Shown here: in pieces, positions 7,533 to 16,382 of the stretch | How the letters are laid out: each line of letters begins with the position of its first letter | How positions within the stretch are numbered: position 1 is the first letter of the stretch | Origin: Comamonas sp. SCN 65-56 | GTDB lineage: Bacteria > Pseudomonadota > Gammaproteobacteria > Burkholderiales > Burkholderiaceae_C | Assembly (NCBI RefSeq): GCF_001724135.1 | Contig: NZ_MEDS01000018.1 | Location: 1 to 64,000, forward strand | Length of the DNA: 64,000 nucleotides | Direction of reading: 5' to 3' | The notes under the pieces: model-generated | What the model was told of the DNA's origin: nothing | The model's input: only the letters and a program-made list of their open reading frames with translations | Database searches by the model: none | Made by a program: the position numbers and the translations under genes

Positions 7533-9452
7533 ATGATCGCCATCACGCTTCCCGACGGTTCACTACGCGAATTCCCCGGCCCGGTCACCGTCGCCGAAGT
7601 GGCCGCTTCGATCGGCACGGGCCTGGCCAAGGCCGCGATCGCGGGCAAGGTGAACGACAAGGTTGTCGATACCGCGTACTCCATCGCGCAAGACAGCCGC
7701 CTGGCCATCCTCACGGCCAAGGACGCCGAGGGGCTGGAGGTGATCCGCCACTCTGCCGCCCACCTGCTGGCCTATGCAGTGAAAGAATTGTTCCCCGACG
7801 CGCAGGTGACGATAGGCCCGGTGATCGAAAACGGCTTTTATTACGACTTTTCGTACAAGCGCCCGTTCACGCCCGAAGACCTCGCGGCGATCGAAAAGCG
7901 CATGACCGAACTCGCCGCCAAGGACGAACCGGTGGTGCGCCGCGTGCTGCCGCGCGATGCGGCCGTTGAGTACTTCAAGGGCCTGGGCGAGCACTACAAG
8001 GCCGAAATCATCGCCAGCATCCCGCAGGATCAGGATGTGAGCCTGTACCGCGAGGGCGGCTTCGAAGACCTGTGCCGCGGCCCGCACGTGCCCTCGACGG
8101 GCAAGCTGAAATTCTTCAAGCTGATGAAGGTGGCTGGCGCCTATTGGCGGGGCGATCACCGCAACGAGATGCTGCAGCGCATCTACGGCACGGCCTGGGC
8201 CAGCAAGGAAGACTTGCAGCAGTACCTGACCATGCTGGAGGAAGCCGAAAAACGCGACCACCGCCGCTTGGGGCGTGAGCTCGATCTGTTTCACATCGAC
8301 GAGCACTCACCCGGCACGGTGTTCTGGCATCCGCGCGGCTGGGCGATCTGGCAAGAAGTCGAGCAGTACATGCGGCGCGTCTACCGCGACAACGGCTACC
8401 AGGAGGTCAAGGGCCCACAAATTCTGGACAAGGGCCTGTGGGAGAAAACCGGCCACTGGGAAAAATACCGCGAAAACATGTTCACGACGGAGTCAGAAAA
8501 GCGCGACTACGCCTTGAAACCGATGAACTGCCCGGGCCACATCCTGATCTTCAAGCAGGGCGTGAAAAGCTACCGCGACCTGCCACTGCGCTATGGCGAA
8601 TTCGGCGCTTGTCACAGAAACGAGCCGACAGGCGGGCTGCACGGCATCATGCGCGTGCGCGCCTTCACGCAGGACGATGGCCACATCTTCTGCACCGAAG
8701 ATCAGATCCAGGACGAGGTGCTGGCATTCACGCGCGTGCTGCAAAAGGTCTACGCCGATTTCGGCTTCAAGGACATCATCTACAAGATCGCGACGCGCCC
8801 CGAGGCGCGCATCGGCTCTGACGAGGTCTGGGACAAGGCCGAGGCGGCGCTGATCGAAAGCCTGAAGGCCTCGGGTTGCGGCTATGAGCTCTCACCCGGC
8901 GAAGGGGCGTTTTACGGCCCGAAGATCGAATACACGCTCAAGGACGCGATCGGGCGCCAGTGGCAGTGCGGCACGATCCAGGTGGATTTTTCCATGCCTG
9001 AACGGCTGGACGCCGAATACGTCGGGGAGGACGGTGCGCGCCATCGCCCGGTGATGCTGCACCGCGCCATCGTCGGTTCGCTGGAGCGCTTCATCGGCAT
9101 CCTGATCGAGCAGCACGCGGGCGCACTGCCCGTGTGGCTGGCGCCGGTACAGGTGGCAGTGCTCAACATCACCGACGCGCAAGCCGACTACTGTCGCGAA
9201 ATTGCCGCAAAGCTGCAAAAAGCGTTGCCGAATCAAGGCCTTAGGGTAGTGACCGGCCTGGGTAACCAAAAGATTACGTATAAAATACGCGAGTTTGCGC
9301 TGCAAAAGCCGCCCTACATCCTCGTCGCTGGCGACAAGGAAAAGGCGGCAGGTGCAGTTGCAGTGCGCGCCCGGGGCAATGTCGATCTGGGCGTGATGTC
9401 TCTCGACGCTTTCGTCGAACGAATCGCACGGGACATCGCCGCCAAGGCCTGA
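7533..9452 (+). CDS. thrS: Threonyl-tRNA synthetase
   Basis: Class II synthetase charging tRNA-Thr, 639 residues, full length. The N-terminal TGS domain begins [14 protein letters not shown]. The editing domain carries the HxxxH motif (H73-SAA-H77). The catalytic core contains the zinc-binding cysteine C333 in MNCPGH and the motif 2 region [15 protein letters not shown]. The C-terminal anticodon-binding domain ends the protein. It opens the translation cluster thrS-infC-rpmI-rplT-pheS-pheT and is preceded by an apparent Thr attenuator, so regulation by charged tRNA-Thr is likely. Confidence 0.98.
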   Translation: MIAITLPDGSLREFPGPVTVAEVAASIGTGLAKAAIAGKVNDKVVDTAYSIAQDSRLAILTAKDAEGLEVIRHSAAHLLAYAVKELFPDAQVTIGPVIENGFYYDFSYKRPFTPEDLAAIEKRMTELAAKDEPVVRRVLPRDAAVEYFKGLGEHYKAEIIASIPQDQDVSLYREGGFEDLCRGPHVPSTGKLKFFKLMKVAGAYWRGDHRNEMLQRIYGTAWASKEDLQQYLTMLEEAEKRDHRRLGRELDLFHIDEHSPGTVFWHPRGWAIWQEVEQYMRRVYRDNGYQEVKGPQILDKGLWEKTGHWEKYRENMFTTESEKRDYALKPMNCPGHILIFKQGVKSYRDLPLRYGEFGACHRNEPTGGLHGIMRVRAFTQDDGHIFCTEDQIQDEVLAFTRVLQKVYADFGFKDIIYKIATRPEARIGSDEVWDKAEAALIESLKASGCGYELSPGEGAFYGPKIEYTLKDAIGRQWQCGTIQVDFSMPERLDAEYVGEDGARHRPVMLHRAIVGSLERFIGILIEQHAGALPVWLAPVQVAVLNITDAQADYCREIAAKLQKALPNQGLRVVTGLGNQKITYKIREFALQKPPYILVAGDKEKAAGAVAVRARGNVDLGVMSLDAFVERIARDIAAKA

Positions 9453-9539
9453 ATTTCATAGCCGAATCATGCTTTGACGCGCGCCAGCAGTGCGCAAGCG
9501 GCTACGCTTTTCGTAGTCAACTGAACAGAGGTGAAAACC

Positions 9540-10139
9540 ATCGCTACTGAATACCGTGATCGCCGTCACCGCGAGGAACGCAAGCACAGGCTCAACCGTG
9601 AAATCATGGCTCCCGAGGTTCGCCTCTCGGGGCCGGACAACGAAGCCATAGGCATCGTGAGCCTGCAGGAAGCCCTGCGCATGGCCGGCGACCTGGACGT
9701 GGATCTGGTGGAGATTGCCGCCACCGCCAATCCGCCGGTCTGCCGCCTGATGGATTACGGCAAGTTCAAGTACCAGGAACAGAAGAAGGCGGCGGAGGCC
9801 AAAGCCAAGCAGACCGTCATCGACATCAAGGAAGTGAAATTCCGCCCTGGCACGGACGATGGCGACTACAACATCAAGCTGCGCAACATCCGCCGCTTTC
9901 TGGCCGATGGCGACAAGGTCAAGGTCACGCTGCGTTTTCGCGGCCGCGAGATCACGCACCAGAACCTGGGGCTGGCCCTGCTCAATCGCATCCGCGATGA
10001 GCTGGCCGACACCATCCTGGTCGAGCAGTTTCCCAAGCTTGAAGGCCGTCAGATGATCATGATGATCGCCCCGGCGCGCAAAAAACCCGCCGCCCCGGTA
10101 AAGGCACTGACTGCCAGCAGCACGACGGCTGCCGCATAA
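9540..10139 (+). CDS. infC: Translation initiation factor IF-3 (non-canonical AUC start)
   Basis: IF-3 binds the 30S subunit and checks start-codon/initiator-tRNA pairing. The 199-residue protein reads [21 protein letters not shown], then the N-domain ([19 protein letters not shown]), the lysine-rich linker and the C-domain. A strong ribosome site AGAGGTGA (9527-9534) lies 5 nt before an ATC codon at 9540. The only upstream GTG (9531) is inside that ribosome site. The true start is therefore almost certainly AUC, matching the rare AUU/AUC starts by which IF-3 limits its own synthesis in other bacteria. It lies downstream of thrS with 87 nt between them. Confidence 0.95.
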   Translation: MATEYRDRRHREERKHRLNREIMAPEVRLSGPDNEAIGIVSLQEALRMAGDLDVDLVEIAATANPPVCRLMDYGKFKYQEQKKAAEAKAKQTVIDIKEVKFRPGTDDGDYNIKLRNIRRFLADGDKVKVTLRFRGREITHQNLGLALLNRIRDELADTILVEQFPKLEGRQMIMMIAPARKKPAAPVKALTASSTTAAA

Positions 10140-10166
10140 AGTTGGCAATGGAATTGAATGTGGTGC

Positions 10167-10284
10167 GGCAGCCTGCTGCCACGCCAACAGGCAGTGCGGT
10201 GAACGCACTGCCGCACGAGCAGCGCCGCAAGGCCTGATCGTCAAAAGTGGCTCGGGGCCTGCAAGGGTGCACAAGGTTGTGCAC
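10167..10284 (+). promoter_or_regulatory. Structured leader between infC and rpmI
   Basis: Three hairpins are visible in the 180-nt gap: 10167-10180 (GGCAG/CTGCC), 10190-10212 (perfect 9-bp stem GGCAGTGCG/CGCACTGCC) and 10267-10284 (perfect 8-bp stem GTGCACAA/TTGTGCAC). None has a T-run. In E. coli, L20 represses rpmI-rplT translation by binding RNA in this position; that this region does the same here is inference. Confidence 0.4.
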
Positions 10285-10319
10285 ACGCCTCACGAGCACA
10301 AATGAAGAGGAGCATGCAA

Positions 10320-10517
10320 ATGCCCAAAATGAAGACCAAGAGCGGCGCGAAAAAGCGTTTCCGCGTTCGTCCGGGTGGCACCGTGAAGCGGGGCCAGGCG
10401 TTCAAGCGCCACATCCTGACCAAGAAGAGCACCAAGAACAAGCGCCAGTTGCGTGGCATGGTCGGGGTGCATGACGGTGACATGGGCTCCATCGCCAAGA
10501 TGTCTGTAATTCACTGA
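10320..10517 (+). CDS. rpmI: 50S ribosomal protein L35
   Basis: A 65-residue, highly basic L35: [14 protein letters not shown], then [18 protein letters not shown]. This is the exact family length. The ATG at 10320 is preceded by AGAGGAG. It is co-transcribed with rplT 18 nt downstream, and the leader upstream is rich in hairpins that may serve L20 autoregulation. Confidence 0.97.
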   Translation: MPKMKTKSGAKKRFRVRPGGTVKRGQAFKRHILTKKSTKNKRQLRGMVGVHDGDMGSIAKMSVIH

Positions 10518-10535
10518 CGAACAAGGAGAAAACAC

Positions 10536-10895
10536 ATGCCTCGCGTCAAACGTGGTGTTACGGCTCGCGCCCGCCATAAAAAGGTTCTCGCCCTTGCCAA
10601 GGGTTTTCGCGGTCGTCGCGGCAACGTCTTTCGCATCGCCAAACAGGCGGTGATGAAGGCGGGCCAATACGCCTACCGTGACCGCCGCAACAAGAAGCGC
10701 GTGTTCCGCCGTCTGTGGATCACCCGCATCAATGCGGCCGTGCGTGTGCAAGGGTTGACCTACAGCCAGTTCACCAACGGACTGAAGAAGGCCATGATCG
10801 AGATCGACCGCAAGATGCTGGCCGACCTCGCAGTGCACGACGAAGCTGCGTTCAGCGGCATCGTGGAGCAGGTCAAGGCCAAGCTGGCAGCCTGA
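10536..10895 (+). CDS. rplT: 50S ribosomal protein L20
   Basis: A 119-residue L20: [40 protein letters not shown] and a C-terminal globular domain. L20 is an early 50S assembly protein that binds 23S rRNA and, in E. coli, represses its own operon. AAGGAG lies 8 nt before the ATG. A strong terminator follows before pheS. Confidence 0.97.
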   Translation: MPRVKRGVTARARHKKVLALAKGFRGRRGNVFRIAKQAVMKAGQYAYRDRRNKKRVFRRLWITRINAAVRVQGLTYSQFTNGLKKAMIEIDRKMLADLAVHDEAAFSGIVEQVKAKLAA

Positions 10896-10943
10896 GTCGG
10901 CACGCAATTGCTATTTCAAACGTAGCAATTCGCGCACTCCCCA

Positions 10944-10986
10944 CGAGGGCCAGAGCTTGCAAAGGCACTGGCCCTCGTTTTTATTT
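10944..10986 (+). terminator. Rho-independent terminator between rplT and pheS
   Basis: A perfect 10-bp stem (CGAGGGCCAG / CTGGCCCTCG) is followed by TTTTTATTT. It separates the ribosomal genes from pheST. I found no Phe-rich leader peptide before it, so I call it a terminator rather than a pheM-type attenuator. A small ATTGCTA/TAGCAAT stem precedes it. Confidence 0.85.
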
Positions 10987-10997
10987 GCGAAGTTGTC

Positions 10998-12071
10998 ATG
11001 AACGATTTGGATACCCTGGTTGAAAGCGCCCGCACGCAATTTGCCGCCGCCAGTGCGCCCCACGATCTGGAGAACGCCAAGGCGCAATTCATCGGCAAGT
11101 CCGGTCGACTGACCGAGCTGATGAAGGGGATGGCACAGCTATCGCCCGAGGAAAAACGCACACGCGGCGCCGCCATCAACACCGCCAAACAGGCCATAGA
11201 GGCTGCCTTGAACGCACGCCGCCAGACGCTGCAGGATGCCGAGCTTGAAGCCCATCTCAAGGCCGAGGCGCTGGACGTGACGCTGCCAGGGCGTCAGCGC
11301 GGGCACGGCGGCCTGCACCCGGTGACACTCACCATGGAGCGCATCGAGGGCATCTTCGGCTCCATGGGGTTCGACGTGGCCGACGGCCCGGAGATCGAGA
11401 CCGACTGGTTCAGCTTCACCTCGCTCAACAACCCGCCCAACCACCCGGCGCGCTCGATGCAGGACACCTTCTACATCGACGGCAACGGCAGCGACGGCCT
11501 GCCGCTGAACCTGCGCCCGCACACCAGCCCGATGCAGGTGCGCTATGCCCACGCCCACGTGCGCAAATACGGCAACGGCTTTGATCCGCGCTCGGGGCAG
11601 CTCTACAGTGGCCCCATGCCCGACATCCGCGTGATTGCGCCCGGGCGCACCTACCGCGTCGATTCGGACGCCACGCATTCGCCGATGTTTCACCAATGCG
11701 AAGGCCTGTGGCTGGGCGAGAACGTGAGCTTCAGTGACCTCAAAACCATTTTCACGGGTTTTTGCCGCACGTTCTTTGAGAACGACGATCTAGTGCTGCG
11801 CTTTCGCCCCAGCTTCTTCCCCTTCACTGAGCCAAGCGCCGAGATCGACATCCAGTTCCCCTCGGGGCCGCTGGCCGGCAAGTGGCTGGAAGTGGCCGGC
11901 TCGGGCCAGGTGCATCCCAACGTGGTACGCCACATGGGGCTCGATCCCGAGCGCTACATCGGTTTCGCCTTCGGCATGGGCCCGGACCGCCTGACCATGC
12001 TGCGTTACGGCGTGAATGACCTGCGGCTGTTCTTTGATGGCGATATCCGCTTTCTGTCGCAATTTCAGTAA
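10998..12071 (+). CDS. pheS: Phenylalanyl-tRNA synthetase alpha subunit
   Basis: Catalytic alpha subunit of the alpha2-beta2 enzyme, 357 residues. An N-terminal coiled coil (residues 1-85) binds tRNA. The class II core shows [19 protein letters not shown], the HTSPMQVRY region and motif 3 near the end ([14 protein letters not shown]). The start is 12 nt after the terminator T-run. The gap to pheT holds two back-to-back copies of a dispersed repeat, yet the pair stays adjacent and probably co-transcribed. Confidence 0.97.
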   Translation: MNDLDTLVESARTQFAAASAPHDLENAKAQFIGKSGRLTELMKGMAQLSPEEKRTRGAAINTAKQAIEAALNARRQTLQDAELEAHLKAEALDVTLPGRQRGHGGLHPVTLTMERIEGIFGSMGFDVADGPEIETDWFSFTSLNNPPNHPARSMQDTFYIDGNGSDGLPLNLRPHTSPMQVRYAHAHVRKYGNGFDPRSGQLYSGPMPDIRVIAPGRTYRVDSDATHSPMFHQCEGLWLGENVSFSDLKTIFTGFCRTFFENDDLVLRFRPSFFPFTEPSAEIDIQFPSGPLAGKWLEVAGSGQVHPNVVRHMGLDPERYIGFAFGMGPDRLTMLRYGVNDLRLFFDGDIRFLSQFQ

Positions 12072-12170
12072 AAAGAGAGCTGTCAGCGCCTGTCTGGCAT
12101 GGATATAAAACCGTTTTGTTATTGAAAGCGTTTCACAGCAAGCGCGAAAAGCTACTCAAACAAGAGCATT
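12070..12170 (+). repeat. Two inverted copies of the GATAGCTG-type dispersed palindromic repeat
   Basis: The pheS-pheT gap is filled by one copy on the plus strand (12070-12120, starting AAAAAGAGAGCTGTCAGCGCC) and one on the minus strand (12118-12170, with AAAAGCTACTCAAACAAG). Both diverge somewhat from the core GATAGCTG-N4-CGCWT seen at other copies in this window. Confidence 0.55.
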
Positions 12171-12184
12171 CCCGAGAAAACCCC

Positions 12185-14614
12185 ATGCAATTTCCTGAAT
12201 CGTGGCTACGTGAATTCTGCAACCCGCCGCTGGACACGCAGGCGCTGGCCGATCTGCTGACCATGGCCGGCCTCGAAGTGGAAGACACCCGGCCGGTTGC
12301 CCCGCCCTTTTCCGGGATCGTCGTGGGCGAGATCAAGGATGCGCAACCACACCCCAACGCCGACCGCCTGCGCGTGTGCCAGGTGGACGTGGGCGCCGCG
12401 CAGTTGCTCAGCATCGTCTGCGGCGCGCCCAACGCGCGCGCGGGCATCCGCGTGCCCTGCGCGCTGGTTGGCGCCGAGCTGCCGCCGGGCGACGACGGCA
12501 AGCCGTTTCACATCAAGACAGGCAAGCTGCGTGGCGTGGAGAGCCACGGCATGCTGTGCTCGGCGCGTGAGCTCAAGCTCTCGGAAGACCATGCCGGCTT
12601 GCTGGAACTACCTGCCGACGCGCCGCTGGGTCAGGACATCCGCGCATACCTCCAGCTCGACGACACCCTGTTCACGCTGAAGCTCACGCCCAACCTCGGC
12701 CATGCCCTGAGCGTGCATGGCGTCGCGCGCGAAGTGGCGGCGCTGACCGGCGCGCCGCTCAAGGCGCCGCCACTGCCAACGATCGCGCCCACCAACGCCG
12801 ATCGCCTTGCCGTCACGATTGAGGCTGCCGACCTCTGCGGCCGCTTCTCCGGCCGCGTGGTGCGCCACATCAACCCGCGCGCGCAAACGCCGCGGTGGAT
12901 GGTCGAGCGCCTGGCGCGCTGCGGCCAGCGCAGCGTCTCGCCACTGGTGGACATCTCCAACTACGTGATGTTCGAGCTGGGGCGCCCCTCGCACATCTTC
13001 GATCTCGAAAAGATCGCAGGAGGCCTCACGGTGCGCTGGGGCAAAGCAGGAGAGCAACTCAAGCTGCTCAACGGCAACACCGTCACCGTAGATGAAAAAG
13101 TAGGCGTGATTGCCGACCGCAACGGGCTGGAGTCGCTCGCCGGCATCATGGGCGGCGACACCACCGCAGTGAGCGACGACACGCGGCATGTTTTCATCGA
13201 GGCTGCCTTTTGGTGGCCCGACGCCATTGCCGGGCGCTCGCGCCGCTTCAATTTCTCGACCGATGCGGGACACCGCTTCGAACGTGGCGTTGACCCCGCG
13301 CTGACCGTGGAGCATATCGAGCACATCACCGCGCTCGTCCTGCAAATTTGCGGCACACCGGAGACCACCTGCGGCCCCATCGTGGATGACCAGCCCGCCA
13401 TGCCCCAGCCCACGCCGGTGCGCCTGCGCGTGGCGCGCGCCGCCAAGGTGATTGGCATGCCACTGACCCAGCCGCAGTGCGCCGACGCGCTCAAGCGCCT
13501 GGATCTGGCAGTCACCCAGGAAGACGGCGCCGTGAAGGTGGTGCCACCAAGCTATCGGTTTGATCTGCGCATGGAGGAAGACCTCATCGAAGAGGTTGCC
13601 CGCATCATCGGCTACCAGAACCTGCCTGCCGACGCCCCCCTGGGCCGCATCGCGCCACGGCTGCAGGCCGAAAGCCAGCGTGGCCGCTATGTGGTGCGCC
13701 GCGAAATGGCGGCACTGGACTACCAGGAAACCATCAATTTCAGCTTCGTCGAAGAACGCTGGGAGCACGAGCTCGCAGGCAACGACGCGCCGATCCGTCT
13801 GCTCAACCCCATCGCCAGCCAGATGAGCGTGATGCGCTCCACGCTGCTCGGTTCGCTGCTGCAGGCACTCAAGTTCAACCTGGACCGCAAGGCGGCACGC
13901 GTGCGCCTGTTTGAAGTCGGCCGCGTGTACCGGCGCGATGCCCGGGTGAAAGATACCGACGCCACCGTGCAAGGCTACGCCCAGCCTGTGCATATCGCCG
14001 CACTGGCCTACGGCAGCGCCAGCGCGCTTCAGTGGGGAACGAAAGAGCGCGCGGTGGATTTTTACGATGCCAAAGGCGATGTGGAGGCACTGCTGTCGCC
14101 TCTGAAGCCCAGCTTTGAAGCCACCGAACACTCGGCGATGCACCCCGGGCGCTGCGCCTGCGTACGGCTGGACGGCAAGGTCATTGGCCACGTCGGCGAG
14201 TTGCATCCGCGCTGGCGCCAATCGTGGAGCCTGGCCCAGGCCCCGATGTTGTTCGAGCTCGACTTCAACGCCGTGCTGCAGCGCAAGGTGCCCGCCTTCG
14301 CATCGGTCGCGCGACTGCAGCATGTGGAACGCGACATTGCCATCGTCGTGGCCGAGAGCATCACCCACCAGCAAGTCCTGCAGGCAGCGCAAGGCGCGCT
14401 CGCTGCCGATCTGCTGCGTTCCTGCGTGTTGTTCGATGTCTTTCGCCCACAGGCAGGCGCCTCCTCCGGCAGCCTTGCAAGTGGCGAGAAAAGTTTGGCC
14501 ATCCGCCTGACGCTGGAAAGTGGCAATGCAACCCTGACCGACACCGACATCGACGCCGCCGTCCAGCAGGTAGTGCAGGCGCTGGCACAACAAACGGGAG
14601 CCCGACTGCGATGA
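12185..14614 (+). CDS. pheT: Phenylalanyl-tRNA synthetase beta subunit
   Basis: An 809-residue beta subunit. It has an N-terminal tRNA-binding EMAP/OB domain (about 40-150, beginning near [20 protein letters not shown]), B3/B4 editing and B5 domains, a catalytic-like core and a C-terminal ferredoxin-fold anticodon-binding domain (about 715-809). Together with PheS it charges tRNA-Phe and edits mischarged Tyr. The start [11 protein letters not shown] is the usual one; the frame is open further upstream but only through repeat sequence. Its stop overlaps the ihfA start (ATGA). Confidence 0.97.
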   Translation: MQFPESWLREFCNPPLDTQALADLLTMAGLEVEDTRPVAPPFSGIVVGEIKDAQPHPNADRLRVCQVDVGAAQLLSIVCGAPNARAGIRVPCALVGAELPPGDDGKPFHIKTGKLRGVESHGMLCSARELKLSEDHAGLLELPADAPLGQDIRAYLQLDDTLFTLKLTPNLGHALSVHGVAREVAALTGAPLKAPPLPTIAPTNADRLAVTIEAADLCGRFSGRVVRHINPRAQTPRWMVERLARCGQRSVSPLVDISNYVMFELGRPSHIFDLEKIAGGLTVRWGKAGEQLKLLNGNTVTVDEKVGVIADRNGLESLAGIMGGDTTAVSDDTRHVFIEAAFWWPDAIAGRSRRFNFSTDAGHRFERGVDPALTVEHIEHITALVLQICGTPETTCGPIVDDQPAMPQPTPVRLRVARAAKVIGMPLTQPQCADALKRLDLAVTQEDGAVKVVPPSYRFDLRMEEDLIEEVARIIGYQNLPADAPLGRIAPRLQAESQRGRYVVRREMAALDYQETINFSFVEERWEHELAGNDAPIRLLNPIASQMSVMRSTLLGSLLQALKFNLDRKAARVRLFEVGRVYRRDARVKDTDATVQGYAQPVHIAALAYGSASALQWGTKERAVDFYDAKGDVEALLSPLKPSFEATEHSAMHPGRCACVRLDGKVIGHVGELHPRWRQSWSLAQAPMLFELDFNAVLQRKVPAFASVARLQHVERDIAIVVAESITHQQVLQAAQGALAADLLRSCVLFDVFRPQAGASSGSLASGEKSLAIRLTLESGNATLTDTDIDAAVQQVVQALAQQTGARLR

Positions 14615-14949
14615 ACCAACCCGCCGCACCGTTCGAGATTGAACTCGCCGTCGAGAGCCTGGAGACACCGGCGCTCACGAAAGCGCAGCTGGCGGAATTG
14701 CTCTTCGAGCAGATCGGCCTGAACAAGCGCGAAGCCAAGGACATGGTAGACGCGTTTTTCGACCTGATCGTCGAAAGCCTGGCACGCGGCGAAGACATCA
14801 AGCTGTCCAACTTCGGCAACTTCCAGATACGCACCAAGGCTCCGCGTCCGGGGCGCAATCCGCGTACCGGCGAAGTGATCCCCATCGAAGCGCGGCGCGT
14901 GGTGACGTTTCACGCAAGCAACAAACTCAAGGAGCAGCTGCAGGAGTAA
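14611..14949 (+). CDS. ihfA: Integration host factor alpha subunit
   Basis: A 112-residue IHF-alpha, slightly longer than the E. coli protein because of an N-terminal extension (about residues 1-20). The fold is HU-like ([25 protein letters not shown]), with the IHF beta arm ending in [21 protein letters not shown]. With IHF-beta it makes sharp DNA bends used in sigma54 promoters, recombination and replication. The overlap with pheT and the position after pheST are conserved in proteobacteria and support the alpha assignment. Confidence 0.95.
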   Translation: MNQPAAPFEIELAVESLETPALTKAQLAELLFEQIGLNKREAKDMVDAFFDLIVESLARGEDIKLSNFGNFQIRTKAPRPGRNPRTGEVIPIEARRVVTFHASNKLKEQLQE

Positions 14950-15034
14950 GGCAGCGTCTCATCCCGGCACTGCCCATCGATGACGGTCTGCAGTACCCTA
15001 CGCAGTTTGTGGCGCATTCTTTGATCTGACCGAC

Positions 15035-15415
15035 ATGAGCTCCGTGCTGCCCGCGATCCCTGCCAAACGCTATTTCACCATTGGCGAAGTGGCCGAGCTA
15101 TGCAACGTCAAAGCCCATGTGCTGCGCTATTGGGAGCAGGAGTTTTCACAGCTGCGCCCCATGAAACGCCGCGGCAACCGGCGCTACTACCAGCATCACG
15201 AGGTGCTGATGATCCGGCGTATCCGCGATTTGCTGTACGAGCAGGGTTTCACCATCAGCGGCGCGCGCAATCGGCTGCAAGAGCTGGCCCATGGTTCCAC
15301 GTCAACCCAGGCTTGCGCGACGCCCGAAGCGGTTGCTTCTGCCCTGCCGCCACTAACGCCGGAGCAGATGCGCATGGAGCTCGAAGAAATCCGCAGATTG
15401 CTGCTGGAGCAGTGA
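15035..15415 (+). CDS. MerR-family transcriptional regulator
   Basis: A 126-residue protein. Its N-terminal winged helix-turn-helix is typical of MerR (RYFTIGEVAELCNVKAHVLRYWEQEF), and a dimerisation helix follows. It has no cysteine-rich metal loop, so it is not an obvious metal sensor. A MerR gene in this place after ihfA is a conserved feature of proteobacteria, but its targets are not known to me. It lies 85 bp after ihfA and 24 bp before tRNA-Pro. Confidence 0.9.
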   Translation: MSSVLPAIPAKRYFTIGEVAELCNVKAHVLRYWEQEFSQLRPMKRRGNRRYYQHHEVLMIRRIRDLLYEQGFTISGARNRLQELAHGSTSTQACATPEAVASALPPLTPEQMRMELEEIRRLLLEQ

Positions 15416-15439
15416 CAGTCACGCTACAATCCCACTCTT

Positions 15440-15516
15440 CGGCGTGTAGCGCAGCCTGGTAGCGCACTTGCATGGGGTGCAAGGGGTCGCGAGTTCGAAT
15501 CCCGCCACGCCGACCA
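15440..15516 (+). tRNA. tRNA-Pro (GGG anticodon)
   Basis: A 77-nt cloverleaf: acceptor CGGCGTG paired with CACGCCG, anticodon arm CTTGC-ATGGGGT-GCAAG with anticodon GGG, T-arm GAGTTCGAATC and an encoded CCA. Confidence 0.97.
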
Positions 15517-15524
15517 TTTAAATC

Positions 15525-15560
15525 AAGGACTTGGCTTCGAAAGGGGCTAAGTCCTTTCTT
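15525..15560 (+). terminator. Terminator of tRNA-Pro
   Basis: An 11-bp stem (AAGGACTTGGC with GCTAAGTCCTT, one G-T pair) is followed by TTTCTT. It lies nine bases after the tRNA. Confidence 0.65.
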
Positions 15561-15738
15561 CATCGCCCCTTCGAAACCTACCGTTGTTCCAACCATTGTC
15601 CCAACTCCAAACCCGGAGGGGGTTTTACAGTCTCCGCCGGGGATGGCAGTAAAACGCGATACACGGGGCTCGCCCTTAAAATCTGCTGCACTGCAATACA
15701 GCCCGCCTCCGCAGGCCATTGCATCAAGGAGACAAACG

Positions 15739-16278
15739 GTGCCAGACCATACCGCCCCCCAAGAATCCAAAGCCGCGCCGCGGATCATCAAAAAATACCC
15801 GAACCGGCGGCTCTACGACACATCCACGTCCACCTACATCACGCTGGCCGAAGTACGTCAGCTGGTGATTGACGGTACGCAGGTCGCGGTGCGCGACGCC
15901 AAATCGGGCGAGGACCTCACGCGTTCCATCCTGCTGCAGATCATTCTGGAGGAAGAAGCCGGCGGCGCCCCGATGTTCAGCGAAGCGGCACTCGCCAATA
16001 TCATCCGCTTCTATGGCCATGCGATGCAGGGCTTCATGGGCGCCTACCTGGAAAAGAACGTGCAGATGTTCACCGAGGTCCAGGCCAAGCTCGCCGAACA
16101 GACCAAGACCATCACACCCGAGATGTGGAGCCACTTCATGAATCTGCAGTCGCCGATGATGCAGAGTCTGATGGGCAGCTACGTGGAACAGTCGCAGACG
16201 GTGTTTCAGCACATGCAGGAGCAGATGAACAAGCAGACCGAGCAAATGCTGGGGGCCTTCGGGATCAAGCAGCGTTGA
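15739..16278 (+). CDS. phaR: Polyhydroxyalkanoate synthesis repressor PhaR
   Basis: A 179-residue repressor. The PHB/PHA accumulation regulator DNA-binding domain is at about residues 15-75 (RIIKKYPNRRLYDT, YITLAEVRQLVIDG). A C-terminal helical region rich in Met/Gln (MQSLMGSYVEQSQTVFQHMQEQ) follows. PhaR binds nascent PHA granules and DNA and derepresses phasin genes when polymer forms. The start is a GTG at 15739 with AAGGAG upstream; the frame is open far upstream across non-coding sequence. No phaC/A/B genes are in the window. Confidence 0.95.
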   Translation: MPDHTAPQESKAAPRIIKKYPNRRLYDTSTSTYITLAEVRQLVIDGTQVAVRDAKSGEDLTRSILLQIILEEEAGGAPMFSEAALANIIRFYGHAMQGFMGAYLEKNVQMFTEVQAKLAEQTKTITPEMWSHFMNLQSPMMQSLMGSYVEQSQTVFQHMQEQMNKQTEQMLGAFGIKQR

Positions 16279-16382
16279 TGCGCCGCGGGCCGCGGGCGAA
16301 TGGGAGCGAATAACCGGCCTCGGGCATCCAGCGGGCGTTGGTGTTAACCTTTTTGGCTCGCGCCACCCCTGCATGCATACCC

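Noticed and set aside
9456-10286. Long minus-strand reading frames across infC and other GC-rich genes
   Set aside because: They are shadows of high-GC codon bias: they lie opposite conserved genes, lack ribosome sites and resemble no known family.
10896-10997. A pheM-like Phe attenuator before pheS
   Set aside because: A strong hairpin and T-run are present, but there is no leader frame with Phe codons and no good alternative stem, so it is treated as the rplT terminator.
15440-15738. Integration site at the tRNA-Pro 3' end
   Set aside because: No duplicated tRNA end, integrase or foreign genes follow; phaR is an ordinary chromosomal gene.
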